Of a DNA stretch of 34,607 bases, positions 8,035 to 19,067 are shown one piece after another. This DNA is from an uncultured Lactobacillus sp. (GTDB lineage: Bacteria; Bacillota; Bacilli; Lactobacillales; Lactobacillaceae), in NCBI GenBank assembly GCA_930989465.1, contig CAKNLX010000014.1, forward strand, positions 1 to 34,607. The letters are read 5' to 3'. Position numbers and translations under genes: made by a program. A model generated the notes under the pieces. The model was given only the letters and a program-made list of their open reading frames with translations. It did not search any database and was not told where the DNA came from. Position 1 is the first letter of the stretch, and each line of letters starts with the position of its first letter.

Positions 8035-9820
8035 TGAAAACCAAGAATCAATTTGGGCTAAGGCAGTTCCATTTAAAGAACAGGTTGCCATTTTTAAACG
8101 TCTGATGAAGTTTGTTAAGCAATTTAAAACTGAAATGATTATCGCCTTATGTGGTGCCTTTTTAGTTAGTGTAATCAACATTCTATTGCCTAGGGGATTG
8201 CAATACTTTCTAGATCATTTTTTGCTTCATCAAAGTACATCAGTTCAAATTATTTTATTTGCAGGATTGTTGTATGCAATTGGATCGATTCTTAAAGCAA
8301 TAATTCAATTTACCTATCAATATTTCTTTGCATTGGGCTCAGAAAAAACATTAGAAAGTGTAAGACGGGCTTTATATCGTAAATTGCATCAATTAGGGAT
8401 GCGCTATTTTGATCAAACACCAGCTGGCTCAATTGTTTCAAGAGTAACCAATGATACGATGACGCTTAGCAATTTCTTGACTGTTTTATCTACGGTAGTA
8501 ATAGGTTTGTTTTCCGTTATCACTGCCTTAGTGGCGATGTTTACTACTAATGTGGTTGCAGGTTGGCTTGTATTGCTTTTTGTGCCTGTTTTGTTGTTTG
8601 TAATTTGGCTTTATTCACAAAAAAGTTCTCGTCTTTATCGTAATTATCGAGAACGTTTGAGTAGAATTAATACTAATTTAAACGAATCAATTGAGGGCGT
8701 ATCAATCATTCAGCAGTTTAATCAAGAGAAGAGAATGACGAATCATTTTGAAGGCGAAAATGGTGGTTTGATGCAAACCAGGTTTAACATGATCCGGGTT
8801 AATTCACTATTATTATCACCTTTGACAAGTTTACTTTATTCACTTGCGTTAGCTGTTTCATTAATGTATTTTGGCTTTCCTTTGAGAGAAGTCTTTGTGC
8901 CGGCAGGTGTAGTCTATGCTTTTTCACAATATATCTCGCAATTATTTAATCCTATATCTACTATGATGGATCAAATGACTTTCTTCCAAGATGGGATTAT
9001 TGCTGGAAAAAGAATTTTTAGGATTTTAGATGATCAGCAGTATGAACCACGCCAAGAGGCAGAAGCTGGGTTAACGATTAATCAAGGGAAAATTGAATTT
9101 AAGCATGTTAGTTTTTCTTATGATGGCAAGCATGAAATTTTACATGATGTCTCATTTGTAGTTAATTCTGGTGAAACACTTGGAATCGTGGGACACACGG
9201 GTTCAGGCAAAAGCTCTATTATTAACGTGATGATGCGTTTTTATGAATTTGGCAAAGGCCAAGTTCTAATTGATGATGTTGATATCAGAAAATATTCAAA
9301 AGAAGAACTACGTAAAAAATTAGGTTTGGTTTTGCAAGAACCATTTATGTTTTATGGCGATATTGCATCTAATATTCGTTTATATAATCAAAAAATTACT
9401 GATGATCAAATTAAAAAGGCAGCTAAGACTGTTCAAGCAGATCAATTTATTGAAAAGATGCCTGGTAAATATCATGCTAAGGTAATCGAAGGTGGAGCAG
9501 AACTTAGTCAAGGTCAACGCCAATTGATTTCATTTGCTAGAACTTTGGTAACTGATCCGAAAATTTTGGTTTTAGATGAAGCAACCGCAAATGTTGATAC
9601 GGAAACGGAAACTTTAATTCAGGAAGGATTAAAGAGACTCCGGAAAGGTCGGACGACTTTGGCAATTGCGCACCGTCTTTCGACTATTCAAGATGCGGAC
9701 CAAATTATTGTGCTTGATCAAGGAAGAATAGTTGAACGAGGCAATCATGAAGAACTGCTCGCAAAGAAGGGCTATTATTATAATTTATATACCTTGCAAA
9801 AAAATGAAGGTGAAAATTAA
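8027..9820 (+). CDS. ABC exporter half-transporter (YheH/LmrD/BmrD-like)
   Basis: Walker A GHTGSGKSS; signature LSQGQRQ; Walker B VLDEATANVD; overlaps the previous gene by 8 nt. Confidence 0.92.
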   Translation: MNDENQESIWAKAVPFKEQVAIFKRLMKFVKQFKTEMIIALCGAFLVSVINILLPRGLQYFLDHFLLHQSTSVQIILFAGLLYAIGSILKAIIQFTYQYFFALGSEKTLESVRRALYRKLHQLGMRYFDQTPAGSIVSRVTNDTMTLSNFLTVLSTVVIGLFSVITALVAMFTTNVVAGWLVLLFVPVLLFVIWLYSQKSSRLYRNYRERLSRINTNLNESIEGVSIIQQFNQEKRMTNHFEGENGGLMQTRFNMIRVNSLLLSPLTSLLYSLALAVSLMYFGFPLREVFVPAGVVYAFSQYISQLFNPISTMMDQMTFFQDGIIAGKRIFRILDDQQYEPRQEAEAGLTINQGKIEFKHVSFSYDGKHEILHDVSFVVNSGETLGIVGHTGSGKSSIINVMMRFYEFGKGQVLIDDVDIRKYSKEELRKKLGLVLQEPFMFYGDIASNIRLYNQKITDDQIKKAAKTVQADQFIEKMPGKYHAKVIEGGAELSQGQRQLISFARTLVTDPKILVLDEATANVDTETETLIQEGLKRLRKGRTTLAIAHRLSTIQDADQIIVLDQGRIVERGNHEELLAKKGYYYNLYTLQKNEGEN

Positions 9821-9826
9821 GGTTGA

Positions 9827-9861
9827 AGAACGTTTGACTGATCGTCAGACGTTCTTTTTGT
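9827..9861 (+). terminator. ABC operon terminator
   Basis: AGAACGTTTGAC-tgatc-GTCAGACGTTCTTTTTG. Confidence 0.88.
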
Positions 9862-9914
9862 TATAATTGAATAAAATGATTAAATAATTATGAATATTTT
9901 TATAAGGAGAAACT

Positions 9915-11858
9915 ATGAGAAGATATTTAGCTGTACGTGGCGGTGCAGGGGATGTTGCTGAACCAGATCTAAATGCTAAGCCACAAGACAATTTATATTT
10001 GGCTGTTAATTCTGAATGGCTATCTAAAGCAGAAATTCCAGCAGATCAAACCTCTGCAGGTGTAAATACTGAATTAGATATCAAAATTGAAAAAAGAATG
10101 ATGAAAGATTTTGCGGATATTGCAGCAGGTAAGGAAAAGATGCCCGATATTTGTGATTTTGATAAGGCAATTGCGTTGTACAAAATTGCTAAGAATTTTG
10201 ATAAAAGGGATGCTGAAAAAGCTAATCCAATTCAAAATGATTTGCAAAAGATCCTTGATTTAACTGATTTTGATAATTTTAAGGATAATGCAGCTGATTT
10301 GTTCATGGGTCCATATGCTTTGCCATTTGTATTTGATGTAGATGCTGATATGAAAAATACAGATGTCAACGTTTTACATTTCGGCGGTCCAAGTACATTT
10401 TTACCAGATACAACTACTTATAAGACTTCTGAAGCTAAAAAGCTGCTTGATATTTTAGAAAAGCAAAGTATAAATTTGCTAGAGATGGCAGGTATTGGCA
10501 AAGAAGAAGCACGTGTTTACGTTCAAAATGCATTGGCATTTGACCAAAAGCTCTCTAAGGTGGTTAAGTCTACTGAAGAATGGTCAGATTACGCTGCTAT
10601 CTATAATCCAGTTTCTTTGAATGACTTTTTGGCTAAGTTTAAATCATTTAATATGGATAGCTTCTTGAAGACAATTTTGCCTGAAAAGGTTGAACGAGTA
10701 ATCGTGATGGAGCCACGTTTTCTTGATCACGCTGAAGAATTAATTAATTCAGCCAACTTTAATGAAATTAAAGGCTGGATGCTGGTTAAGTATATTAATA
10801 GTGTAGCTAAGTATTTATCACAAGATTTCCGTGATGCTGCCTTCCCATTTAACCAAGCAATTTCAGGTACTCCAGAATTGCCTTCTCAAATTAAGCAAGC
10901 TTATCGTTTAGCTAATGGTGCCTTTGATGAAGTTGTTGGTATTTTTTATGGTAAGAAATACTTTGGCGAAGAAGCAAAGCATGACGTCGAAGATATGATT
11001 CATAATATGCTTAAGGTATATGAACAAAGAATCAATGACAATAATTGGCTGTCTGAAGATACTAAGAAAAAGGCAATTGTTAAATTAAGAGCATTGGTAC
11101 TTAAGATTGGCTATCCAGAAAAAATCGAAAAGATTTATGATCTTTTGCAAGTTGATCCAGAAAAGAGCCTTTATGAAAATGAAGCTCAAATGGCAACTGT
11201 ACGTACTAAGTATATGTTTGATAAATTAACTAAGCCAGTAGATCGTTCCGTTTGGCTGATGCCAGGGAACTTGAACAATGCTTGTTATGATCCACAAAGA
11301 AATGATTTGACTTTCCCAGCTGGTATTTTGCAAGCACCATTTTATGATATTCATCAATCACGTGGTGCTAACTACGGCGGAATTGGTGCAACAATTGGTC
11401 ATGAAGTTTCTCATGCCTTTGATAATAGTGGTGCTAAGTTCGATGAACATGGAAATATGAATAATTGGTGGACTGACGAAGATTTTGCGGAATTTAATAA
11501 GCGTGTTGGTCAAATGGTTGATATTTTCGATGGCTTGCAATATGGTCCAGCCAAGATTAACGGTAAGCAAGTAGTTGGTGAAAACATTGCTGATTTAGCT
11601 GGTTTAGCATGTGCCGTACAAGCTGGTAAGAATGATCATGTTGACTTGAAAGATTTGTTTGAAAATTATGCTAGAAGTTGGATGCAAAAGCAACGTCCGG
11701 AAGCAATTAAGACTGAAGTTCAAGTTGACGTTCACGCACCACAGCCAACTAGAGTAAATATTCCAGTTCAATGTCAAGACGACTTTTATACTGCATTTGA
11801 CGTTAAGCCTAGTGATGGTATGTGGCTTGATCCTGATGAAAGAATTACTATTTGGTAA
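9915..11858 (+). CDS. pepO: Endopeptidase O, M13 (neprilysin-like) metallopeptidase
   Basis: GHEVSHAFD zinc motif, GENIADLAGL, 647 aa, lactobacillar PepO N-terminus (PQDNLYLAVNSEWL). Confidence 0.94.
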   Translation: MRRYLAVRGGAGDVAEPDLNAKPQDNLYLAVNSEWLSKAEIPADQTSAGVNTELDIKIEKRMMKDFADIAAGKEKMPDICDFDKAIALYKIAKNFDKRDAEKANPIQNDLQKILDLTDFDNFKDNAADLFMGPYALPFVFDVDADMKNTDVNVLHFGGPSTFLPDTTTYKTSEAKKLLDILEKQSINLLEMAGIGKEEARVYVQNALAFDQKLSKVVKSTEEWSDYAAIYNPVSLNDFLAKFKSFNMDSFLKTILPEKVERVIVMEPRFLDHAEELINSANFNEIKGWMLVKYINSVAKYLSQDFRDAAFPFNQAISGTPELPSQIKQAYRLANGAFDEVVGIFYGKKYFGEEAKHDVEDMIHNMLKVYEQRINDNNWLSEDTKKKAIVKLRALVLKIGYPEKIEKIYDLLQVDPEKSLYENEAQMATVRTKYMFDKLTKPVDRSVWLMPGNLNNACYDPQRNDLTFPAGILQAPFYDIHQSRGANYGGIGATIGHEVSHAFDNSGAKFDEHGNMNNWWTDEDFAEFNKRVGQMVDIFDGLQYGPAKINGKQVVGENIADLAGLACAVQAGKNDHVDLKDLFENYARSWMQKQRPEAIKTEVQVDVHAPQPTRVNIPVQCQDDFYTAFDVKPSDGMWLDPDERITIW

Positions 11859-11871
11859 TTTGACGCAAAAT

Positions 11872-11908
11872 AAAAATGGTTACTAGATTTTTCTAGTAAC
11901 CATTTTTT
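11872..11908. terminator. Bidirectional terminator between pepO and cfa
   Basis: AAAAATGGTTACTAG-attttt-CTAGTAACCATTTTT, 15-bp perfect stem. Confidence 0.92.
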
Positions 11909-11916
11909 GTTGGCTT

Positions 11917-13098
11917 TTATTTATTATTAAGCATGTAATCGCGAGTCATTGGTAAGTTCTTACCAGATGGTCCCTTAGTCAAAAGATATTGAACGACATC
12001 GATGTTGCCTGATTCAAAACTGGCAGCACATGCTTGTAAGTACATATCCCACATTCTGCAGAATCTTTCGTCCATCTTCTTTTCAATTTCAGGACGAGCA
12101 TTGTTGAAGTTCTTGTCCCAAATTTCCAAAGTTCTTTGGTAATGACGACGAAGCATTTCAGCGTCGCTAATTTGCAAGTGAGCTTCTTCAATTCTAGAAA
12201 TGATTTCAACTAAACCTGGAATGTAACCACCTGGGAAGATGTATTTGTTAATCCAAGCGTTAGTAGCACCGCCTTGTTGACGAGTAATACCGTGGATTAA
12301 AGCGACACCATCTTTGTTTAAGTACTTGTAAACATCTGCGAAGTACTTAGGTAAGTTTTCTGAACCAACGTGTTCAAACATACCAACCGAAGTAACGTAA
12401 TCCCATTGTTGATCACCTAATTCACGATAATCTTCAAGCTTAACTTCAGCAACGTCTTGCAAGTTTTCATCGTAAATCTTCTTTTGAACTAACTTATATT
12501 GTTCTTCACTTAAGGTCACACCGGTAACTTTAAGACCATATTCTTTAGCTGCGGTGAGCATTAAAGTACCCCAACCACAACCAATATCAAGTAAAGTCTT
12601 TCCTTTTTGAGGGTGTAACTTGTTTAAGATGTGGTGCACCTTGGCGATTTGAGCTTGTTCAAGATCATCTTTGTTATCATCTGTAAAGTAAGCACAAGAA
12701 TAAGTTAAAGTTGGATCAAGCCATTGTTCGTAGAAATCGTTACCAATATCATAGTGGCTTTGAACGTCTTCCTCACTTTGCTTTTCAGTATGCTTAGTTT
12801 TAGGTAAGAACTTACGGAATTTGGATGAACGCATGAAACTGTCAGCACTTTCGTAAGCACCATTAATTAATTTTTGGATACTACCATGGATTTCAATTTT
12901 TTTGTCCATGTATGCTTCACCTAAGGCTAGGGATGCATTTCTGGTAATATCGCCCATTGGAATCTTTTCATTAAAAACTATTTCGATCTCTGGGGTACCG
13001 TTACCATAAACTTCGCTTTTACCATCCCAATAAGTTACTCTAACGGGAAAAGGGAAGGATTTACTGAGCATCATTTTATAAAATGTTTTTTCTAACAA
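11917..13098 (-). CDS. cfa: Cyclopropane-fatty-acyl-phospholipid synthase
   Basis: SAM motif [41 protein letters not shown] start at 13098 fits GGAGG spacing better than the GTG at 13113, which lies on the SD. Confidence 0.94.
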   Translation of the reverse strand: MLEKTFYKMMLSKSFPFPVRVTYWDGKSEVYGNGTPEIEIVFNEKIPMGDITRNASLALGEAYMDKKIEIHGSIQKLINGAYESADSFMRSSKFRKFLPKTKHTEKQSEEDVQSHYDIGNDFYEQWLDPTLTYSCAYFTDDNKDDLEQAQIAKVHHILNKLHPQKGKTLLDIGCGWGTLMLTAAKEYGLKVTGVTLSEEQYKLVQKKIYDENLQDVAEVKLEDYRELGDQQWDYVTSVGMFEHVGSENLPKYFADVYKYLNKDGVALIHGITRQQGGATNAWINKYIFPGGYIPGLVEIISRIEEAHLQISDAEMLRRHYQRTLEIWDKNFNNARPEIEKKMDERFCRMWDMYLQACAASFESGNIDVVQYLLTKGPSGKNLPMTRDYMLNNK

Positions 13099-13164
13099 TG
13101 TAATTTCCTCCACTAATTATCAAACCTAATTACTTATTTTAACACTAAAAAATTTTAAGCAATA

Positions 13165-13200
13165 AAAAATACTTAACCCAAAAAACGAGTTAAGCATTTT
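13165..13200 (-). terminator. plsC terminator
   Basis: On minus: AAAAATGCTTAAC-tcgttttttgg-GTTAAGTATTTTTT. Confidence 0.8.
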
Positions 13201-13815
13201 TTACTTGGCAACATAATGGAAATTTGGATCAAGTTCATCATCTAATTTTTTCCAAGCGTCCTCTAATTGTTGATAAATGATTGCTTCATTTTCATGAGTC
13301 AATTTAGTTTTGCGATCAATAGTAATTGGATCACCAAAATTAACTTCTAAACCCTTCCGTTTTAGTAATCCTTTAAAAGATAAAGGACCTTGATAAACTA
13401 CTGGAACCATTGGCTTTTGCGACATTTTAGAAATTAAAAGCGCACCACCTTTTAATTCAGCAGAGTGTCTTGTGCCCGATGGAAAAATGATTAATGATAA
13501 TTCCCCTTTTCTTAATCCTTTTACTGGGATTTTTAATGCAGATGGTCCTGGATTTTTTCGATCGACAGGAAAGGCATGGGCATGATCTAAAATAAAACGT
13601 AAAACCGGATTCTTGAATAGTTCGATTTTAGCCATGAACATAAATTCCATTGGACTAGCACCTAAGGCAAACAAGATAGGTTCCCACCAGGTACGGTGAG
13701 GTGCAACTAAGATATAGTTACCTTTAGGTAAACGATTCTTGTGATGAATATGTAAGTGTCCATTTAGTACCCATACGATAAAGCGGGCAATCGGACGAAT
13801 TATTTTATAAAACAT
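13201..13815 (-). CDS. plsC: 1-acyl-sn-glycerol-3-phosphate acyltransferase
   Basis: APHRTWWEPILFALG (HX4-like motif), FPSGTRH, single-domain 204 aa. Confidence 0.9.
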   Translation of the reverse strand: MFYKIIRPIARFIVWVLNGHLHIHHKNRLPKGNYILVAPHRTWWEPILFALGASPMEFMFMAKIELFKNPVLRFILDHAHAFPVDRKNPGPSALKIPVKGLRKGELSLIIFPSGTRHSAELKGGALLISKMSQKPMVPVVYQGPLSFKGLLKRKGLEVNFGDPITIDRKTKLTHENEAIIYQQLEDAWKKLDDELDPNFHYVAK

Positions 13816-13841
13816 CTTTTTGTTCCTCCAATTGTTGTAAT

Positions 13842-13871
13842 ATTATAAAAATAGATAGACAAGAAAGGCAA
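13842..13871 (-). promoter_or_regulatory. Putative plsC promoter
   Basis: On minus: TTGCCT - 18 nt - TATAAT. Confidence 0.5.
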
Positions 13872-13879
13872 ATATTTTT

Positions 13880-14911
13880 ATGGTAGAACTTAAAGATAAT
13901 GAACGAATTGATTATATGTACAGTGATGATTTGCGGATTATCCAAGATAAAACTGCCTTTAGCTTTTCTATGGATACATTGCTTTTGGCTTATTGGGCTA
14001 AGAATCAAATTCGTGATCGCGATAAAGTAGCAGATTTATGTGCGGGAAATTGTGCTGCAACGATTTATATGGCTTACTTCAATCGTGCGCACTATGATGC
14101 AATTGAGATTCAAGACGAAATATATTCGCAAGCTAAGCGCTCTATTGAACTTAATCAAATGGAAAATCGTATAGCAGTGTATAAGGATAATGTAATGAAT
14201 GCCGCAAAATTTTTGCGTAAGGATATCTACGATGTAGTAACAGTTAACCCACCTTACTTTAAGGCCCCTGAAGGGCATGAGGTAAACCCAGATAGAAAAA
14301 AAGCAATTGCTCGTCATGAATTGTTAATTAATTTAGAGCAAATTATTGAAGTTGCCAGTGGCTTATTAAAAATGAAGGGGAAGATGTTTATGGTGCATCG
14401 ACCTGAGCGATTAGGCGAGATTTGTTACTACTGCATGAAGCATGATTTGAGTGTAAAATTAGTGCAACCATTTGTGTCTCACCGCGGAGATGATGCAAAT
14501 TTAATTATCGTTGAAGCCGTAAAGCACACTGGGACAGATGGAACTGAACTTAGGGATGCAATCGAAGTTCATGACAAAAATGATGAATTTAAGCCATTAA
14601 TTCAAAGAATAGTTCGAGAGACCCCTGAAGATAAAGCTAAACATGACGCCCGAGGTAAATACTATTTTTACGTTTTGCTTTGTAATGATGGTAGTTTTTA
14701 TGGTGGCTTTACTAATGATTTAGATCATCGCCTGAAAATGCATAATTCTGGCAAAGGCGCTAAATACACCAAATCTAGGCGACCAGTTCGTATGATTTAC
14801 CATGAGCAATTTGACGATAAAAGATTAGCTTTAAAAAGAGAGTATTGGTTTAAGCATCATTCACGCGCTTGGAAAGAAAAATTTTTAAGAGAGCATAATA
14901 TTAATTTTTAG
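13880..14911 (+). CDS. tRNA1(Val) (adenine37-N6)-methyltransferase (YabB/TrmN6-like) fused to a C-terminal GIY-YIG (YazA-like) domain
   Basis: [13 protein letters not shown] motif, VTVNPPYFK (NPPY); from nt ~14657 [44 protein letters not shown] is GIY-YIG-like. Confidence 0.88.
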   Translation: MVELKDNERIDYMYSDDLRIIQDKTAFSFSMDTLLLAYWAKNQIRDRDKVADLCAGNCAATIYMAYFNRAHYDAIEIQDEIYSQAKRSIELNQMENRIAVYKDNVMNAAKFLRKDIYDVVTVNPPYFKAPEGHEVNPDRKKAIARHELLINLEQIIEVASGLLKMKGKMFMVHRPERLGEICYYCMKHDLSVKLVQPFVSHRGDDANLIIVEAVKHTGTDGTELRDAIEVHDKNDEFKPLIQRIVRETPEDKAKHDARGKYYFYVLLCNDGSFYGGFTNDLDHRLKMHNSGKGAKYTKSRRPVRMIYHEQFDDKRLALKREYWFKHHSRAWKEKFLREHNINF

Positions 14912-14963
14912 CTTGAAAAATAAAATTATTTTTTGTAAAATAGGCGAGTATGCTGTGTTAGCA

Positions 14964-14969
14964 TATAAT
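14964..14969 (+). promoter_or_regulatory. Putative -10 element of the rpsB-tsf promoter
   Basis: TATAAT in the gap before the rpsB leader; no convincing -35. Confidence 0.45.
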
Positions 14970-14982
14970 TTTTAAAACACAT

Positions 14983-15041
14983 CAAGAGCGATCATCATCG
15001 TGGTGCCCTAGGTAGTGGTTAGATGATGAAATGAACGCTTG
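14983..15041 (+). promoter_or_regulatory. Candidate S2 (rpsB) leader RNA
   Basis: CAAG-ag-CG (14983-14990)/CGCTTG (15036-15041) enclosing ATCATC (14991-14996)/GATGAT (15022-15027); about 100-nt leader. Confidence 0.55.
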
Positions 15042-15073
15042 AGAGGATATAAAACCATAGGAGGAATATAAAT

Positions 15074-15847
15074 ATGGCAGACGTTGTTACAATGAAGCAA
15101 TTGCTTGAAGCTGGTGTCCACTTCGGTCACCAAACTAGAAGATGGAACCCAAAGATGGCTCCTTACATTTTCACTCAAAGAAATGGTATCTACATCATTG
15201 ACTTGCAAAAGACTATCAAGATGTTAGATGATGCTTACAACTTTATGAAGGCTGTTGCCGAAGACGGTGGCGTATTCTTATTTGTAGGTACTAAGAAGCA
15301 AGCTCAAGACTCAATTGCTGAAGAAGCAACTCGTGCAGGTCAATACTACGTAAACCAACGTTGGTTAGGTGGTACTTTGACTAACTGGACTACTATCCAA
15401 AGCCGTGTTAAGAGATTAAAGCAATTAAAGGAAATGTCACAAGACGGTACCTTTGATGTTCTTCCAAAGAAGGAAGTTGCACTTTTAACTAAGGAAATGG
15501 ACAAGCTTGAAAGATTCTTAGGTGGTATCGAAGATATGCCAAGAATCCCAGATGTATTATTCGTAGTAGACCCTAAGAAGGAAAAGATCGCTGTTCACGA
15601 AGCAAACATTTTGGGTATCCCAGTTGTAGCTATGGTGGATACTAACACTGATCCAGATCCAATTGACGTAGTTATCCCATCAAACGATGACGCTATTCGT
15701 GCTATCCGCTTAATCGCTGGTGCTATGGCTGACGCTATCGTTGAAGGTAAGCAAGGTCAAGATGACGAATCTGTTGAGGTTGACTTTAAGGAAAATGCTG
15801 ATGGTTCAGAAGAAATCGTTAGCGCTGAAGAAAATCCAGAAGACTAG
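15074..15847 (+). CDS. rpsB: 30S ribosomal protein S2
   Basis: [27 protein letters not shown]; acidic C-terminal tail. Confidence 0.98.
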   Translation: MADVVTMKQLLEAGVHFGHQTRRWNPKMAPYIFTQRNGIYIIDLQKTIKMLDDAYNFMKAVAEDGGVFLFVGTKKQAQDSIAEEATRAGQYYVNQRWLGGTLTNWTTIQSRVKRLKQLKEMSQDGTFDVLPKKEVALLTKEMDKLERFLGGIEDMPRIPDVLFVVDPKKEKIAVHEANILGIPVVAMVDTNTDPDPIDVVIPSNDDAIRAIRLIAGAMADAIVEGKQGQDDESVEVDFKENADGSEEIVSAEENPED

Positions 15848-15880
15848 TTTTTACTGTTAGTTCCGTAGGAGGATCTATTA

Positions 15881-16906
15881 ATGGCACAAATTACTGCAAA
15901 ATTAGTTAAAGAATTACGTGAACGTACTGGTGCTGGCGTTATGGACGCTAAGAAGGCATTGGTAGAAGTTGAAGGTGACATGGACAAGGCCATCCAATAT
16001 CTTCGTGATAAGGGTATGGCTAAGGCTGCTAAGAAGGCTGACCGTGTTGCAGCTGAAGGCTTGACTGGTGTTTACGTTAATGGTAATGTAGCAGCTATTA
16101 CCGAAGTTAACTCAGAAACTGACTTTGTTTCTTCAAATGATAAGTTTGTTAACTTAGTAAAGGACGCAACTAAGACCATTGCTGAAGGTCAACCTGCTGA
16201 TATGGAAGCAGCTAAGGAATTAAAGATGGACGATGGTTCAACTTTAGATCAAGCATTCGTTAATGCAACTGCTACCATTGGTGAAAAGATTGTTTTACGT
16301 CGCTTCGCTTTGGAAAAGAAGAATGATGATCAAGAATTTGGTGCTTACCAACACAATGGTGGCCAAATCGGTGTTATTACCGTTTTAGAAGGTGCCGATG
16401 CAGCTACTGCTAAGCACTTGGCAATGCACATTGCAGCTATGAAGCCAAAGGTTATCTCACCTGACGAATTAGATGATCAATTTATTACTGATCAATTAGC
16501 TGTAATGAACCACAAGATTGATCAAGACAATGAAAGTCGTGCATTGGTACACAAGAAGCCATTGCCACACCTTGTTTATGGTTCAGAAAAGCAATTAACT
16601 GATGATGTTTTAGCTAAGGCTAAGGAAGACATTAAGGCTGAACTTAAAGAAGAAGGCAAGCCAGAAAAGATCTGGGACAGAATTATCCCTGGTAAGATGC
16701 AACGCTTTATCGATGATAACACTCAAGTAGATAAGCAATTTGCAGTCTTATCACAAGACTACATCATGGATGATAGCAAGACTGTTGGTGAATTCTTGAA
16801 GGATAAAGGCGCTAAGTTAGTTGCTTTCCAACGTTTCGAAGTTGGTGAAGGTATCGAAAAGAAGCAAGAAGACTTTGCTGCTGAAGTTCGCGAACAAATG
16901 AAGTAA
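15881..16906 (+). CDS. tsf: Elongation factor Ts
   Basis: [36 protein letters not shown]. Confidence 0.98.
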   Translation: MAQITAKLVKELRERTGAGVMDAKKALVEVEGDMDKAIQYLRDKGMAKAAKKADRVAAEGLTGVYVNGNVAAITEVNSETDFVSSNDKFVNLVKDATKTIAEGQPADMEAAKELKMDDGSTLDQAFVNATATIGEKIVLRRFALEKKNDDQEFGAYQHNGGQIGVITVLEGADAATAKHLAMHIAAMKPKVISPDELDDQFITDQLAVMNHKIDQDNESRALVHKKPLPHLVYGSEKQLTDDVLAKAKEDIKAELKEEGKPEKIWDRIIPGKMQRFIDDNTQVDKQFAVLSQDYIMDDSKTVGEFLKDKGAKLVAFQRFEVGEGIEKKQEDFAAEVREQMK

Positions 16907-16928
16907 TTTAAAAATTACATTATGATAG

Positions 16929-16966
16929 AAAGGAGGAGTACATTAAGTGCTTCTCCTTTTTATTTT
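16929..16966 (+). terminator. rpsB-tsf terminator
   Basis: AAAGGAGGAG-tacattaagtg-CTTCTCCTTT followed by T-rich tract; one G-T pair. Confidence 0.8.
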
Positions 16967-17045
16967 TTATTATGATTGTTTTTACTATCAAGACATTGTT
17001 GAGTTAGATATGGTAGAATAATTAAAGCTATTAGAGGAGGTCACT

Positions 17046-17771
17046 ATGAGTCAAGTTAAATATAAACGTATCATTTTAAAAATATCAGGTGAAGCTTTAG
17101 CAGGTGATAAGGGAAATGGAATTAATCCAACTGTAATTGGTCATTTAGCTAAAGAAATTAAATCTGTTCATGATTTAGGTGTTGAAATCGGCATCGTATG
17201 TGGTGGCGGTAATATGTGGCGCGGTGAAACCGGTGCTAAGTTAGGCATGGAACGTGCACAAGCCGATTACATGGGTATGCTTGCTACCATTATGAATGGA
17301 TTAGCATTACAAGATGGTCTTGAAAAAGTTGGTGTTCCTACTAGAATGCAAACTTCAATTGAAATGAGACAAATTGCTGAACCTTATATTAGAAGAAGAG
17401 CACTCCGTCATCTTGAAAAGGGGCGCGTAGTTATTTTTGGTGGTGGTACAGGTAACCCATACTTCTCAACTGATACTACTGCTGCTCTTCGTGCTGCTGA
17501 AATTGGCGCTGATGTAATTTTGATGGCCAAGAATGGTGTAGATGGTGTTTACTCAGCTGATCCTAAGACTGATCCAACAGCTACTAAGTTTACTGAATTA
17601 ACTCAACTTGATTTGATTTCAAAAGACTTGAAGGTTATGGATAGAACTGCAAGTTCACTTTCAATGGATACCGAAATTCCATTAATTGTATTTAACGTTA
17701 ATACTCCAGGCAACATTAAGAAGGTTGTTATGGGTGAAAATATTGGTACTGTTATTAGAGGTGACAAATAA
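17046..17771 (+). CDS. pyrH: UMP kinase
   Basis: [40 protein letters not shown]. Confidence 0.98.
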   Translation: MSQVKYKRIILKISGEALAGDKGNGINPTVIGHLAKEIKSVHDLGVEIGIVCGGGNMWRGETGAKLGMERAQADYMGMLATIMNGLALQDGLEKVGVPTRMQTSIEMRQIAEPYIRRRALRHLEKGRVVIFGGGTGNPYFSTDTTAALRAAEIGADVILMAKNGVDGVYSADPKTDPTATKFTELTQLDLISKDLKVMDRTASSLSMDTEIPLIVFNVNTPGNIKKVVMGENIGTVIRGDK

Positions 17772-18328
17772 TGAATAACGAAACTATTAAAAAAGCACAA
17801 GATAACATGGATAAATCTATTAAGGTTTATCAAAAGAGATTAGCTTCAATTCGTGCCGGTGTAGCCAATGCTGCTCTTCTTGACAATGTTCAAGTTGAAT
17901 ATTATGGTGCACCTACTCCATTGACTCAAATGTCAAGTATTACTATTCCAGAACCACGTGTTTTGCTTATTACTCCATACGATCAAAATAGTTTGGATGA
18001 TATTGAACATGCTCTTTTAGCTTCTAATTTAGGCTTAACTCCAGCCAATGATGGTAAGGTTATTAGATTAGTTATTCCTCAACTTACTGGTGAAAGAAGA
18101 GAAGAAATCGCCAAAGAAGTTGGAAAATACGCTGAGGATGCTAAGATCGCCGTTAGAAATGTTCGTCGCGAAGCTATGGACGCTTTGAAGAAAGAACAAA
18201 AAGACGGCAATATTACTGAAGATGAACAACGCAATTTAGAAAAGCAAGTTCAAAAGGTAACTGATGATTCTACTAAAAAGATCGATCAACTTGCTGATGA
18301 AAAGCGTAAGGAAATTACTCAAGGTTAA
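17771..18328 (+). CDS. frr: Ribosome recycling factor
   Basis: [30 protein letters not shown]; 185 aa. Confidence 0.98.
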   Translation: MNNETIKKAQDNMDKSIKVYQKRLASIRAGVANAALLDNVQVEYYGAPTPLTQMSSITIPEPRVLLITPYDQNSLDDIEHALLASNLGLTPANDGKVIRLVIPQLTGERREEIAKEVGKYAEDAKIAVRNVRREAMDALKKEQKDGNITEDEQRNLEKQVQKVTDDSTKKIDQLADEKRKEITQG

Positions 18329-18330
18329 GC

Positions 18331-19065
18331 ATGAGCAAGACGGATAATGAATTAAATCATTTAGCCATTATCATGGATGGTAATGGACGCTGGGCTAAGA
18401 AAAGGCACAAGCCTCGTTTTGTAGGACATCGTGAAGGCATGGATAATGTTGAGCGAATTACCCTAGCAGCTAATAAGTTAGGAATTAAAGTGCTAACTTT
18501 ATATGCTTTTTCTACTGAAAACTGGGCTAGACCTAAAGAAGAAGTAGCTTATTTAATGAATCTTCCCGTGCGCTTTTTCGACAAATACATGCCTACTTTG
18601 ATGGAAAATAACGTTAAAGTAAACATTATGGGTTACTTAGACGAATTGCCAGAAAAGACTTATAAAATAGTACAACGAGCAATGTCAGAAACTGCTCATA
18701 ATACTGGCTTAATTCTTAATTTTGCTTTTAATTATGGCTCTAGAAGAGAAATAACGACTGCAATGAAAGAATTAGGTGGTATGATCGAAGCTGGTGCACT
18801 AAAAAGTGAAGACATTACCGAGAAAATGATCTCCCAGCACTTGATGACCAAAAATTTTGGCAAGTATCAAGATCCTGACCTGTTAATTAGGACATCAGGA
18901 GAACAAAGAATATCTAATTTCTTATTGTGGCAATTAGCTTATTCAGAGTTGGCTTTTAGTGATAAAAATTGGCCAGATTTTGATGAAGATGATTTAAGAA
19001 AATTTGTAAATGATTTTAAGCACCGTAATCGGCGCTTTGGTAAGGTAGACGAATCGGATAGTTAA
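18331..19065 (+). CDS. uppS: Undecaprenyl diphosphate synthase
   Basis: [52 protein letters not shown]. Confidence 0.97.
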   Translation: MSKTDNELNHLAIIMDGNGRWAKKRHKPRFVGHREGMDNVERITLAANKLGIKVLTLYAFSTENWARPKEEVAYLMNLPVRFFDKYMPTLMENNVKVNIMGYLDELPEKTYKIVQRAMSETAHNTGLILNFAFNYGSRREITTAMKELGGMIEAGALKSEDITEKMISQHLMTKNFGKYQDPDLLIRTSGEQRISNFLLWQLAYSELAFSDKNWPDFDEDDLRKFVNDFKHRNRRFGKVDESDS

Positions 19066-19067
19066 AT

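Noticed and set aside
11917-13815. cfa-plsC as one lipid operon
   Set aside because: A terminator at 13165-13200 separates plsC from cfa and cfa has space for its own promoter; functional relation is only suggestive.
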